DNA of 64,000 nt, taken from Seohaeicola_A nanhaiensis. GTDB lineage: Bacteria; Pseudomonadota; Alphaproteobacteria; Rhodobacterales; Rhodobacteraceae. How positions within the stretch are numbered: the stretch's first letter is position 1; the number at the start of each line of letters is the position of its first letter. The notes beneath the pieces are model-generated. The model was not told where the DNA came from, made no database searches, and was given only the letters and a program-made list of their open reading frames with translations. The DNA lies in assembly GCF_042654245.1 (NCBI RefSeq), contig NZ_JBHSGI010000002.1, positions 682,001-746,000 of the forward strand, in the 5' to 3' direction. The position numbers and the translations under genes were made by a program. Positions 26,742 through 34,455 of this stretch are shown in pieces.

Positions 26742-28331
26742 ATGGTCCGACAGGCGGAAATGATCGAAATTATCCCCCCGATGCCCGAGGTGGCACCCAC
26801 CGAAACCGTGGTCGATATGGTGCGCCGCAGTGCCAGGGCCGCGCCCGACAAGGAGGCGCTGGTCTGCGGCGGCACACGGCTGACCTGGGCGGCCTTCGAC
26901 AAGCGCGTCAACCGCGTCGCCAATGCGTTGATCGCGCGGGGCGTGCAGACAGGCGACCGCGTGGCGCTGCTGGGTCCGAACTCGGTCGCCTATGCCGAAC
27001 TCTTCATCGGCACCCTGCGCGCCGGGGCGTGCATCGTGCCGCTGGCGACAATGGCCTCGGCCGAGGCGCTGGAGCGGATGCTGACGGACAGCGGCGCCAA
27101 GGTCTTTGCGCTGGCCGGGGCCTATCGTGATCTTGCCGCCCCCTTCCTCGACCGGCTTGACGCGCGCAAGATCGCGCTGGATTTCGCGGCCCCCGGATTC
27201 GAAGGCTACGAGGACATGCTGGCCGGCGAGTCCGACACCGATCCGATGATCCCGGTCAAACTCACCGATCCGGTCAACCTGATCTACTCCTCTGGCACAA
27301 CGGGCACCCCCAAGGGTATCCTGCACAACCACTGGATGCGGGCGGCGCAGATGGACCGGGTGCACGCCAACGGCTATGACGCTCCCGATGCGCGCACGCT
27401 GCTGTCGACGCCGCTTTATTCCAACACCACGATCGTGTCCTTCCTGCCCACGCTGGTCGGCGGCGGCACCGTTGTTCTGATGGAGAAATTCGATGCGCGC
27501 GGCTATCTCAAACTGGTGGAGCGCGAGAAGATCACCCACACCATGCTGGTGCCCGTGCAATACAAGCGCATCATGGACGTGCCGGATTTCGACAGCTTCG
27601 ATCTGTCCTCGATGCGGGTCAAATTCTCGACCTCGGCGCCGCTGCGGGCGGATGTGAAACTGGACGTGCTGGCGCGGTTTCCCGGCAAGCTGATCGAATA
27701 CTACGGGCTGACCGAAGGCGGCGGCGTCACAGTTCTGCCGGCGCATGAGTTTCCCGAAAAGCTGCATACCGTGGGAAGGCCTGCGCCCAATTGCGAGATC
27801 GTGCTGATCGACGACGCGGGCGAGCCCGTCGCGCCCGGCGCGGTGGGCGAGATCTGCGGCCGGTCGCCAACCATGATGGCCGGCTATTTCGGGCGGGACG
27901 ATCTGACCGCCGACTACATCTGGCGTGATGCGGACGGCAAGGTGTTCTTCCGGTCCGGCGACATGGGACGGTTTGACGAGGATGGTTTCCTGATCCTGTC
28001 TGACCGCAAGAAGGACATGATCATCTCGGGCGGGCTGAACATCTATGCCGACGATCTGGAACGCGCGCTGCTGGCAGATCCCGACGTGACCGATGCCGCC
28101 GTGATCGGCGTGCCGTCCGAACAATGGGGCGAGACTCCGCTTGGGCTGGTCGTGCGGCGCGAGGGAGCGGCCAGAACGGCCGAGGAAATCTGTGCCCAGG
28201 CCAATTCCAAACTGGGCAAGAGCCAGCGGCTGTCGGGCGTGGAACTAAGGGACGTTCTGCCGCGCAGCTCGATCGGCAAGATCCTGAAACGCGAGCTGCG
28301 GGCGCCCTACTGGGCCGACGCGACGCCATGA
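26742..28331 (+). CDS. AMP-dependent acyl-CoA synthetase
   Basis: The 529-residue adenylate-forming enzyme has the P-loop LIYSSGTTGTPKGI near residue 185, the YYGLTEGGG A5 motif near 322, the SGDMGRFDEDGFLILSDRKKD A7/A8 hinge near 406 and the catalytic Lys in PRSSIGKILKREL near the C-terminus. The start could also be ATG 26760. Its stop overlaps the next gene (ATGA). With a carnitine/3-hydroxyacyl-type dehydrogenase downstream, a CaiC-like or short hydroxyacid ligase is possible, but the substrate is unproven. Confidence 0.85.
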   Translation: MVRQAEMIEIIPPMPEVAPTETVVDMVRRSARAAPDKEALVCGGTRLTWAAFDKRVNRVANALIARGVQTGDRVALLGPNSVAYAELFIGTLRAGACIVPLATMASAEALERMLTDSGAKVFALAGAYRDLAAPFLDRLDARKIALDFAAPGFEGYEDMLAGESDTDPMIPVKLTDPVNLIYSSGTTGTPKGILHNHWMRAAQMDRVHANGYDAPDARTLLSTPLYSNTTIVSFLPTLVGGGTVVLMEKFDARGYLKLVEREKITHTMLVPVQYKRIMDVPDFDSFDLSSMRVKFSTSAPLRADVKLDVLARFPGKLIEYYGLTEGGGVTVLPAHEFPEKLHTVGRPAPNCEIVLIDDAGEPVAPGAVGEICGRSPTMMAGYFGRDDLTADYIWRDADGKVFFRSGDMGRFDEDGFLILSDRKKDMIISGGLNIYADDLERALLADPDVTDAAVIGVPSEQWGETPLGLVVRREGAARTAEEICAQANSKLGKSQRLSGVELRDVLPRSSIGKILKRELRAPYWADATP

Positions 28332-29254
28332 CCGTCACCCATGTCGGCGTGCTGGGGGGCGGGCTGATCGGCATGAGCTGGGCCAGCCTGTTCCTGGCGC
28401 GCGGACTGAAGGTGACGGTGGTCGAACCGCGCGAGGGGGCCGAGGCGGAAGTAACCGCCTTTGTCGCCGCCGCCTGGCCGCATCTGCGCGCGTTGGGTTT
28501 GACACAGGCGGAGGCCCCGCGTCAGCCGGAGGTTTCCAACGATATCAACGTCTTGGCGGATGTCGATTTCGTGCAGGAGAACGGGCCGGACCGGATCGCG
28601 ATCAAGCAGGACATCGTCGCGGCGCTTGAGGCAGTCATCGGAACAGATGTGGTGATTGCCTCATCGACCTCGTCCCTGATGGCAAGCGACATCCAGGCCA
28701 AGGCGGTCCACCCCGAGCGGATACTGGTCGCCCATCCGATGAACCCGCCGCATCTGGTGCCGATGGTCGAACTGGTCGCGGGGCGGCTGACCGCGCCGGA
28801 CACAGTGGATCATGCCGAGGCCTTCTATCTGGCGATGGAGCGGGTGCCGATCAGGGTGAAGAAAGAGGTGCCGGGCCATCTGGCCAACCGCCTGACCGCC
28901 GCACTTTATCGAGAGGCGGTGCATATGGTGGCCGAGGGGATCGCCGATGTGGGCGACATCGACAAGGCGATAGCTGCCGGGCCGGGAATGCGGTGGGCGC
29001 TGATGGGGCCGCATCTTATCTATCACCTGGGCGGCGGCGCGGGCGGATATCGCCATTACCTCGACCATCTCGGGCCGACGCAGGAGGCGCGGTGGGCGGA
29101 ACTGGGGCAGTCGCCGCTGACCGAGGGGTTGAAGGCCCAGCTGGTGGCCGGAGTGGACGCGGAGATCGGCGATGAGAGCACAGAGGCGCTGTCAGAACGT
29201 CGCGATGCCGCGCTGGTTGCACTGGCCGGTTTGAAACGGCAGCACGGATTCTGA
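28328..29254 (+). CDS. 3-hydroxyacyl-CoA/L-carnitine dehydrogenase-family protein
   Basis: The 308-residue protein begins with the NAD-binding GVLGGGLIGMSWASLFLARG. It continues with ASSTSSLMASDIQ and HPERILVAHPMNPPHLVPMV, the conserved catalytic His region of the family, then the helical domain (GHLANRLTAALYREAVHMV). L-carnitine dehydrogenase, L-gulonate dehydrogenase and 3-hydroxybutyryl-CoA dehydrogenase share this fold. Length and the NPPHLVP form fit the carnitine dehydrogenase subgroup best. It is coupled to the acyl-CoA synthetase. Confidence 0.78.
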   Translation: MTVTHVGVLGGGLIGMSWASLFLARGLKVTVVEPREGAEAEVTAFVAAAWPHLRALGLTQAEAPRQPEVSNDINVLADVDFVQENGPDRIAIKQDIVAALEAVIGTDVVIASSTSSLMASDIQAKAVHPERILVAHPMNPPHLVPMVELVAGRLTAPDTVDHAEAFYLAMERVPIRVKKEVPGHLANRLTAALYREAVHMVAEGIADVGDIDKAIAAGPGMRWALMGPHLIYHLGGGAGGYRHYLDHLGPTQEARWAELGQSPLTEGLKAQLVAGVDAEIGDESTEALSERRDAALVALAGLKRQHGF

Positions 29255-29276
29255 AGTTTCTCAGTCGCTTAAGACC

Positions 29277-30071
29277 TTAGTCGCCTCCGCCCTTATACCG
29301 CGCCCAGAGGTCGGGGCGGCGGTCGCGGGTCAGTTTTTCCGACTGTTCGCGGCGCCAGCGTTCGATCTCGCCATGGTGGCCGGACATCAGGACATCCGGG
29401 ATCGCCCTGCCCTGCCATTCGGCGGGACGGGTGTATTGGGGATGCTCCAGCAGACCGGCAGAAAAGCTTTCTTCCTCGGTCGAAGCGGCATTGCCGAGGA
29501 CACCGGGCAGCAGGCGGACGGTAGCGTCAATCAGGGCCTGCGCGGCGATCTCACCGCCGGTCATGACGAAGTCACCCAGCGAAATTTCCTCGACGCCGTA
29601 ATGCTCCAGCACCCTTTCGTCGAAGCCCTCGAAACGGCCGCAGATCAGGGTGACGCCGTCGGCGCGGGCGAGACGCTGCATCAGAGCCTGCGTCATTGGC
29701 GCGCCGCGGGGGCTGAGGCAGAGCAGCGGCCAGTTGCGCGTCGCGCCGGTCATCGCGGATTCGATGGCGGGGCCAACCACGTCGGGGCGCAGGACCATGC
29801 CTGCGCCGCCACCTGCGGGGGTGTCGTCGACGTTGCGATGTTTGCCGATCCCGAATTCGCGCAGGTCGAAAGTTTCCAGCCGCCAACGGCCGTCCTGCAA
29901 CGCCTTTCCGGTCAGGCTTTCGCCCAGAACTCCCGGAAAAGCGTTGGGAAACAGGGTGATGACCCGCGCCTCCCAAGCGCCCGCGAGATCGGGCACCGGG
30001 GTCAGCAATTCGCGCGGTTTCACCGACAGGCGGATCGCCTTGCGGCCGTGGGATCTGTCAGGCGAAGTCAT
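29277..30071 (-). CDS. trmD: tRNA (guanine-N1)-methyltransferase TrmD
   Basis: The 264-residue SPOUT methyltransferase makes m1G37 in tRNAs. Hallmarks are VITLFPNAFPGVLGESLTGK, DDTPAGGGAGMVLRPD, LICGRFEGFDERVLEHY and EEISLGDFVMTGGEIAA, the knot region that binds S-adenosylmethionine. The N-terminus is about 30 residues longer than in E. coli. The region after the gene holds the end of the converging dehydrogenase and not rplS, which in most bacteria follows trmD. Confidence 0.96.
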   Translation of the reverse strand: MTSPDRSHGRKAIRLSVKPRELLTPVPDLAGAWEARVITLFPNAFPGVLGESLTGKALQDGRWRLETFDLREFGIGKHRNVDDTPAGGGAGMVLRPDVVGPAIESAMTGATRNWPLLCLSPRGAPMTQALMQRLARADGVTLICGRFEGFDERVLEHYGVEEISLGDFVMTGGEIAAQALIDATVRLLPGVLGNAASTEEESFSAGLLEHPQYTRPAEWQGRAIPDVLMSGHHGEIERWRREQSEKLTRDRRPDLWARYKGGGD

Positions 30072-30108
30072 GCCGCCTGTCTAACGGAATACGCGGCGAA
30101 ATCCAGCG

Positions 30109-30270
30109 TCAGACGATGGCAAAGACGCCGAAAAGCGCGAGCAGGAACAGGACCAGAACGATGAGAATGAGAATGCGGGCACCGGTCAGGGCGGCACCGG
30201 AAATAGAGCTGAAACCAAGCAGGGCAGCGATGGCTGCGATGACGAGGAGGATCAGAATCCAGGAAAGCAT
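30109..30270 (-). CDS. DUF1328-family small membrane protein
   Basis: The 53-residue protein has two hydrophobic helices (LSWILILLVIAAIAALLGFS and a leucine/valine-rich second one) joined by a GAALTGARI turn, as in the YtjA/DUF1328 family. An AAGGAG site lies before the ATG. It sits inside the rimM-trmD interval, in the same direction, so it is probably co-transcribed with translation genes. Its function is unknown. Confidence 0.8.
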   Translation of the reverse strand: MLSWILILLVIAAIAALLGFSSISGAALTGARILILIVLVLFLLALFGVFAIV

Positions 30271-30345
30271 GTGGTTTTTCTCCTTGCGGCGGTCCGAATT
30301 GGATCCGTTGCAAGGGCAACGCCGCAGGGCGGGAGCCGGTTCCAC

Positions 30346-30858
30346 TCAGGTTGTGGACAGCAGCCCTTCGGGCGGGTCGGCGATGATGCGGCCGGCGGCA
30401 ATATCCACTGTAGGAACAATGGCTTGCGTGAACGGCAGCAGGACGGATTCCTGGCCCTTGCCGCGGCGGATTTCCAGCAGGTCGCCGGCGCCGTGGTTCT
30501 GCACGGCGATGACTTCGCCCAGCGGCGCGCCGCCGGTGTCGAAGACCTGAAGGCCGATCAGGTCGGCGTGGTAGAATTCGTCGTCGGGCAGCGAGGGGAG
30601 CCGGTCGCGCGGGGCGTAGAGGCGCAGGCCCTTGAGGGCGTCGGCCTGTTCCTTGGTGAGAATGCCGCCGAGACGGGCGGCGAATCCGGTGGGAATGGGA
30701 CGGGTGAGGGTCACCGTGAAGCTGCGCGTGCCGTCCTCGGTGGTGAGGGGGGCATAGGCGGCGATGTCCTCGGGGGTGGTGCAGAAGCTCTTGAGTCGGA
30801 CCTCGCCCTGGACGCCGAAACCGCCGGCGATGGCACCGACACAGATCAGATCAGGCAT
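30346..30858 (-). CDS. rimM: Ribosome maturation factor RimM
   Basis: The 170-residue protein assists 30S head maturation through contact with S19. The N-terminal RimM domain starts CVGAIAGGFGVQGEVRLKSF. The C-terminal PRC-barrel carries DDEFYHADLIGLQVFD and VLLPFTQAIVPTVDIAAGRI. It lies between rpsP and the DUF1328 gene in the order seen in many proteobacteria. Confidence 0.95.
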   Translation of the reverse strand: MPDLICVGAIAGGFGVQGEVRLKSFCTTPEDIAAYAPLTTEDGTRSFTVTLTRPIPTGFAARLGGILTKEQADALKGLRLYAPRDRLPSLPDDEFYHADLIGLQVFDTGGAPLGEVIAVQNHGAGDLLEIRRGKGQESVLLPFTQAIVPTVDIAAGRIIADPPEGLLSTT

Positions 30859-30895
30859 GGCGAGACCTCTAGCAAATGGGTGGCCCGGATGGATG

Positions 30896-30929
30896 AAGCG
30901 CCCCTGATCCAGAAGGAAAAGGGGCGCTT
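30896..30929 (-). promoter_or_regulatory. Hairpin in the rpsP-rimM gap
   Basis: AAGCGCCCC (30896-30904) is complementary to GGGGCGCTT (30921-30929). On the minus strand it lies just after rpsP. No U-run follows on that strand, so it is more likely an attenuating or processing hairpin than a full terminator. It could set the high rpsP to low rimM ratio typical of this operon. Confidence 0.45.
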
Positions 30930-30939
30930 TTGCAATGAC

Positions 30940-31293
30940 TTATTCCTCGGCGGTCGCGGCGGCCTTCGCGGCCTTTTCCTCGGCGCGGGCCTTGGCTTTC
31001 TTGCCGGGTTCGCCGGCTTTGGGGTTGTTGCGTTCGGTCTTCGGGCGCAGGCCGGCGGCTTCGAGCATGCGGGCGATCCGGTCGGTCGGCTGGGCGCCGA
31101 GGTTCAGCCAGTGCTGCACGCGCTCCACGTCCATCTTGACGCGGTTCTCGTTGTCCTTGGGCAGCATCGGGTCGTAGGTGCCCAGCTTCTCGATGAAGCG
31201 GCCGTCGCGGGGCATGCGCGAATCGGCGGCGACGATGCGGTAGGACGGGCGTTTCTTGGAGCCGCCGCGGGCGAGTCTGATCTTCATGGCCAT
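30940..31293 (-). CDS. rpsP: 30S ribosomal protein S16
   Basis: The 117-residue protein has the S16 signature AMKIRLARGGSKKRPSYRIV and ADSRMPRDGRFIEKLGTYDP. The C-terminal 35 residues form a Lys/Ala/Glu-rich extension, usual in alphaproteobacteria. An AAGGAG site precedes the ATG. It lies between chorismate mutase and rimM. Confidence 0.97.
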   Translation of the reverse strand: MAMKIRLARGGSKKRPSYRIVAADSRMPRDGRFIEKLGTYDPMLPKDNENRVKMDVERVQHWLNLGAQPTDRIARMLEAAGLRPKTERNNPKAGEPGKKAKARAEEKAAKAAATAEE

Positions 31294-31343
31294 TTGTGTT
31301 TTCTCCTTTGAATGGCTTGGGTCAGGATGGGTATAAACCCATG

Positions 31344-31643
31344 TTAAGTCTTGAACTTCTCGTGGTGGTGGATCACTTCCCGGATGATGAAGGCGAGGAA
31401 CGCCTTGGCAAATTCCGGGTCGAGGTCGGCCTTGACGGCCAGGTCTTCGAGCCGTGCGATCTGGGTCGCTTCGCGCGCCGGATCGGACGGGGGAAGGTCG
31501 TGTTCGGCCTTGAGCTTGCCCACGGCCTGGGTGTGCTTGAACCGCTCGCCGAGGGTATAGACGAGGATGGCGTCAAGCCGGTCGATGCTTTCGCGATGCT
31601 CTTTCAGCAGCGCGGCCGCGCGTTGGGTGGTGTCCTGGGTCAT
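31344..31643 (-). CDS. Chorismate mutase, AroQ type
   Basis: The 99-residue all-helical protein matches the AroQ domain: RESIDRLDAILVYTLGERFK with an active-site Arg, then KLKAEHDLPPSDPAREATQI. It catalyses chorismate to prephenate in phenylalanine/tyrosine synthesis. The ATG at 31643 has GGAG upstream. The position between the acetyltransferase series and rpsP indicates that it belongs to the ffh-trmD operon. Confidence 0.85.
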   Translation of the reverse strand: MTQDTTQRAAALLKEHRESIDRLDAILVYTLGERFKHTQAVGKLKAEHDLPPSDPAREATQIARLEDLAVKADLDPEFAKAFLAFIIREVIHHHEKFKT

Positions 31644-31678
31644 GCGTTTCTCCACGCTGGAATCCGGGGGGTGATAGC

Positions 31679-31708
31679 CGTGCACAACCCGTGCACAACC
31701 CGTGCACC
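31679..31708 (-). repeat. Three 11-base repeats with GTGCAC palindromes before chorismate mutase
   Basis: The unit CGTGCACAACC occurs at 31679-31689 and 31690-31700, and a partial third copy (CGTGCACC) at 31701-31708. Each has the palindrome GTGCAC, spaced 11 bases apart (one helical turn). It lies in the only gap of notable size between the fifth acetyltransferase and chorismate mutase. It may be an operator or an internal promoter element. Confidence 0.5.
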
Positions 31709-31736
31709 GCCGCAGCGCAGCAAGATCGGGGCGACA

Positions 31737-32342
31737 TCAGTCAATGGCCCAGCCTTTCGGTTTGAACATCGGATCGGCGTAATGGGCGATCTCCATCTCG
31801 ATCCCGTGGGCGATCTGGCTGTTGTCGAGCCGGGCCGGCGACGGGTGGCGATAGACCGCGTCCGAGCCGTCGATGGTGGCGGCCTCGTGGTCCTTCACCG
31901 CGCCCAGCCGTTCGGCCAGGCGGATCGAGTCGAGGTTCTTGGGGTCGATGTAGCTGACCGCCGTGGTCCAGCCCGCCTTCCGGTAGAGATAGGCGCGCAC
32001 CGCATGGGTGGCTTCGAGCGCATAGCCCTTGCCGGCCTTGTCGGGCCAGATGATCCAGGCGATCTCGCGCTCGGGCCATTTCGCCGGCTGCCAGCCGCCG
32101 GCCATGCCGACGGTCGCCTCGGTCGCGCGGTCATGGATCATCCACATGCCGAAGCCGCGAATCTCCCAATGGCCGATCTCGGCGGCGTAGAGCATCCAGG
32201 CCTCGTAGGCGTTCAGCGGCCCGCCCATGAAGCGCGAGCGGTACGAGGCGAAGGTCGCCTTGAAGTCGGGATAGTCCTCGGGACGGGGACCGCGCAGGAT
32301 CAGGCGGCGGGTCTCGATCACGGGAATGTCGCGGTGGCCCAT
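31737..32342 (-). CDS. GNAT acetyltransferase paralogue 5 of 5 (RimJ/RimL type, in transcription order)
   Basis: The 201-residue acetyltransferase has the N-terminal IPVIETRRLILRGPRPEDY, a GHWEIRGFGMWMI strand, the acetyl-CoA-binding turn PDKAGKGYALEATHAVRAYL and a late PKNLDSIRLAERLGA segment. It is 25-30 residues longer at the C-terminus than its neighbours. Its ATG overlaps the stop of the previous paralogue (TGATG). RimJ/RimL-type enzymes acetylate protein N-termini or small molecules. The target here is unknown. Confidence 0.82.
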   Translation of the reverse strand: MGHRDIPVIETRRLILRGPRPEDYPDFKATFASYRSRFMGGPLNAYEAWMLYAAEIGHWEIRGFGMWMIHDRATEATVGMAGGWQPAKWPEREIAWIIWPDKAGKGYALEATHAVRAYLYRKAGWTTAVSYIDPKNLDSIRLAERLGAVKDHEAATIDGSDAVYRHPSPARLDNSQIAHGIEMEIAHYADPMFKPKGWAID

Positions 32343-32854
32343 CAGACGGCCTCCGGCGCGGGGTGGCGGTAGACCAGTTCCTCGCCCACCAGCGGGTTGT
32401 CGATGGTGCGTTCGAACCAGGCGCCCATCCGTTCGGCCAGCGCGATGGAACGGGTGTTGCCGGGCATGATGTTCGAGGTGAGCGTGGTCCAGCCGAGCGG
32501 GCCATAGGCATGGGCGCGCGCGGCCAGCGCAGCCTCCTGCGCGATGCCCTGCCCTTCGAATCCTTCGAAGACGACCCAGCCGAGTTCCGGTTCGGGCCAG
32601 CCTTCGGGCTGCCAGAGGCCGGTCATGCCGCAAAGCCGGCCCGTGGCGGTGAGGTCGACCATCCAGAAGCCGAAGCCCCGGATCTGCCAGTGGCCCATCG
32701 ACATGGCGAACCAGCGCCAGGCGTTGCCGCGCGTCAGCGGGCCGCCGAAGAAGTCGGAGCGGCCGCCATCGGCGAAGAAAGCGGCGACGGTGTCGAAGTC
32801 CGATGCGCGGGGGCCGCGCAGCGTCAGGCGTTCGGTGGTGAGCGTCGGGATCAT
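32342..32854 (-). CDS. GNAT acetyltransferase paralogue 4 of 5
   Basis: The 170-residue protein has the same framework as its neighbours: IPTLTTERLTLRGPRASDF, GHWQIRGFGFWMVDL, LWQPEGWPEPELGWVVF and the CoA-binding FEGQGIAQEAALAARAHAY. The start overlaps the upstream stop. High similarity to the gene at 33372-33902 suggests that these two are the most recent duplicates. Confidence 0.83.
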   Translation of the reverse strand: MIPTLTTERLTLRGPRASDFDTVAAFFADGGRSDFFGGPLTRGNAWRWFAMSMGHWQIRGFGFWMVDLTATGRLCGMTGLWQPEGWPEPELGWVVFEGFEGQGIAQEAALAARAHAYGPLGWTTLTSNIMPGNTRSIALAERMGAWFERTIDNPLVGEELVYRHPAPEAV

Positions 32855-33375
32855 GCCGCCCCCTTCGCAGAGGGATGGCGCCAGACGTGGCAGGGGTGGC
32901 CCGACACTTCGCCGTCGCGTTCGATCGTTGCGCCGAGGCGTTGGGCCAGCGCGGCGGAGCGGGTGTTGTCGGGCACGATGTAGGAGATCACCCGGTCGAG
33001 ACCGAGGTGGTTGGCGGCATGGGCGCGGGCGGCATGGGCGGCCTCGTAGGCGAGGCCCTTGCCTTCGAAACCGTCGTAGATGTGCCAGCCGAGTTCGGGT
33101 TCGTCCCAGCCGTCGTTCCGGATGATGCCGACGCGCCCGGCGATGCCGCCGGTGGCGCGGTCTTCCAGCATCCACATGCCATAGCCGCGCAGCGCCCAGT
33201 GGCCGTATTGGGCGAGGAAGCTGACCCAGCTGCGCTGGCGCGTGTAGGGGCCGCCGACGAAGGCCGCGCGGTCCGACGCGGAGAAGGTCGCGAAAGCCTC
33301 GAAATCGCTTTCGCGGGGCCCGCGCAGGATCAGGCGTTCGGTCTCGATCACCGGGATGGACAGCGTGGCGGTCAT
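32851..33375 (-). CDS. GNAT acetyltransferase paralogue 3 of 5
   Basis: The 174-residue RimJ/RimL-type protein has SIPVIETERLILRGPRESDF, GHWALRGYGMWMLED and a CoA-binding FEGKGLAYEAAHAARAHA. The C-terminal SGHPCHVWRHPS resembles the WRHP ending of paralogue 2. It overlaps both neighbours by four bases. Confidence 0.83.
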   Translation of the reverse strand: MTATLSIPVIETERLILRGPRESDFEAFATFSASDRAAFVGGPYTRQRSWVSFLAQYGHWALRGYGMWMLEDRATGGIAGRVGIIRNDGWDEPELGWHIYDGFEGKGLAYEAAHAARAHAANHLGLDRVISYIVPDNTRSAALAQRLGATIERDGEVSGHPCHVWRHPSAKGAA

Positions 33376-33902
33376 GCGTAGGCCTCGATCCCGCCATCGG
33401 CGTCGGGCGCGGGGTGGCGCCAGATCTGCATCGGGCCGTGGCGTTCGTGGGTGAAGTCGCCGTCGCGGGTGCAGCCGAGGCGGGCGGCGACGCGGGCGGA
33501 GCTGGCGTTGGCGGGTTTGATCAGGCTGACGACGGTGGACCAGCCAAGGCTGTCGTAGGCGTGCGCGCGGGCGGCCTCGGCGGCCTCGGTGGCGTAGCCG
33601 TGGCCTTCGTGGCCGTCGAAGAGATCCCAGCCGAGTTCGGGTTCGGGCCAGCCTTCGGGTTCGAACAGGCCGACGAGGCCGACCGGGGTGCCGGTGGCGC
33701 GGTGCTCGACGATCCAGCGGCCGAAGCCCTTGAGGTGCCAGTGCCCGGCCTCCATCGCCAGCATCCGCCAGGCGAGTTCGCGGGTCAGCGGGCCGCCGAC
33801 GAGATGCGAGCGGGGGCCGGCGTAGAAGGCGGCGAAGGCGTCGAAATCCGCGGGCCGGAGGGCGCGCAGGATCAGCCGTTCGGTGTGCAGCGTGGGGATC
33901 AT
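33372..33902 (-). CDS. GNAT acetyltransferase paralogue 2 of 5
   Basis: The 176-residue protein has IPTLHTERLILRALRPADF, GHWHLKGFGRWIVE, LFEPEGWPEPELGWDLF and the CoA-binding HEGHGYATEAAEAARAHAY. It ends in a MQIWRHPAPDADG tail. Start and stop overlap the flanking paralogues, so the group is translated as a coupled chain. Confidence 0.83.
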   Translation of the reverse strand: MIPTLHTERLILRALRPADFDAFAAFYAGPRSHLVGGPLTRELAWRMLAMEAGHWHLKGFGRWIVEHRATGTPVGLVGLFEPEGWPEPELGWDLFDGHEGHGYATEAAEAARAHAYDSLGWSTVVSLIKPANASSARVAARLGCTRDGDFTHERHGPMQIWRHPAPDADGGIEAYA

Positions 33903-34453
33903 GCGCGCACCAGGTCGTGGCGGATCACCACGTCGCCGGGGTCGATGCCGGGCAGCGTGGCGTCGATGGTGCCGCCGAGGCGCAGGCCCAGCGCGATGGA
34001 GCGGTCGTTGGCCGGGTCGATGATCGAGGTGACGAAGGGCCAGTCCTGCGTGGCCTTGAGCCAGGCGATGACTGCCTGCGCGGCCTCGTGCGCGATGCCC
34101 ATGCCTTCGGCCGCGGGGGTGGTGAACCAGCCGAGTTCGGGGCCGGGGAAGCCTTCGGACTGGTAGATGCCGACCTCGCCAAGATATGCGCCCGTTTCGC
34201 GGTCATCCACGCCGAAGGGGCCGTAGCCGCGCAGCTGCCAGAGCGCGACGTCGGCGGCCCAGGTGGCGTAGGCGTCCTCGCGCGACTTGCGGCCCCGTTC
34301 GTGGACCGAGCGGTCGGAGGCGAAGAAGGCGGCCCAATGTTCGAAATCCGCCAGACGCGGGGCGCGCAAGGTCAGGCGCGCGGTGTGGAGGGTTGGAATC
34401 TCCAGAGTCGCGCCTGCTGCGGGTGTCTCGTATGTGGACGGAGCGGTGGCCAA
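33899..34453 (-). CDS. GNAT acetyltransferase paralogue 1 of 5
   Basis: The 184-residue protein is the most diverged member: EIPTLHTARLTLRAPRLADF, WQLRGYGPFGVDDRE and FTTPAAEGMGIAHEAAQAV. The likely start is TTG at 34453, two bases after the ffh stop, with an AAGAAG-rich leader. No ATG gives a complete first strand. It links ffh to the acetyltransferase series. Confidence 0.75.
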   Translation of the reverse strand: MATAPSTYETPAAGATLEIPTLHTARLTLRAPRLADFEHWAAFFASDRSVHERGRKSREDAYATWAADVALWQLRGYGPFGVDDRETGAYLGEVGIYQSEGFPGPELGWFTTPAAEGMGIAHEAAQAVIAWLKATQDWPFVTSIIDPANDRSIALGLRLGGTIDATLPGIDPGDVVIRHDLVRA

Positions 34454-34455
34454 GG

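Noticed and set aside
31327..31342. Palindrome ATGGGTATAAACCCAT between chorismate mutase and rpsP
   Set aside because: Only six-base arms, no T-run, and too close to rpsP to be assigned as terminator or operator.
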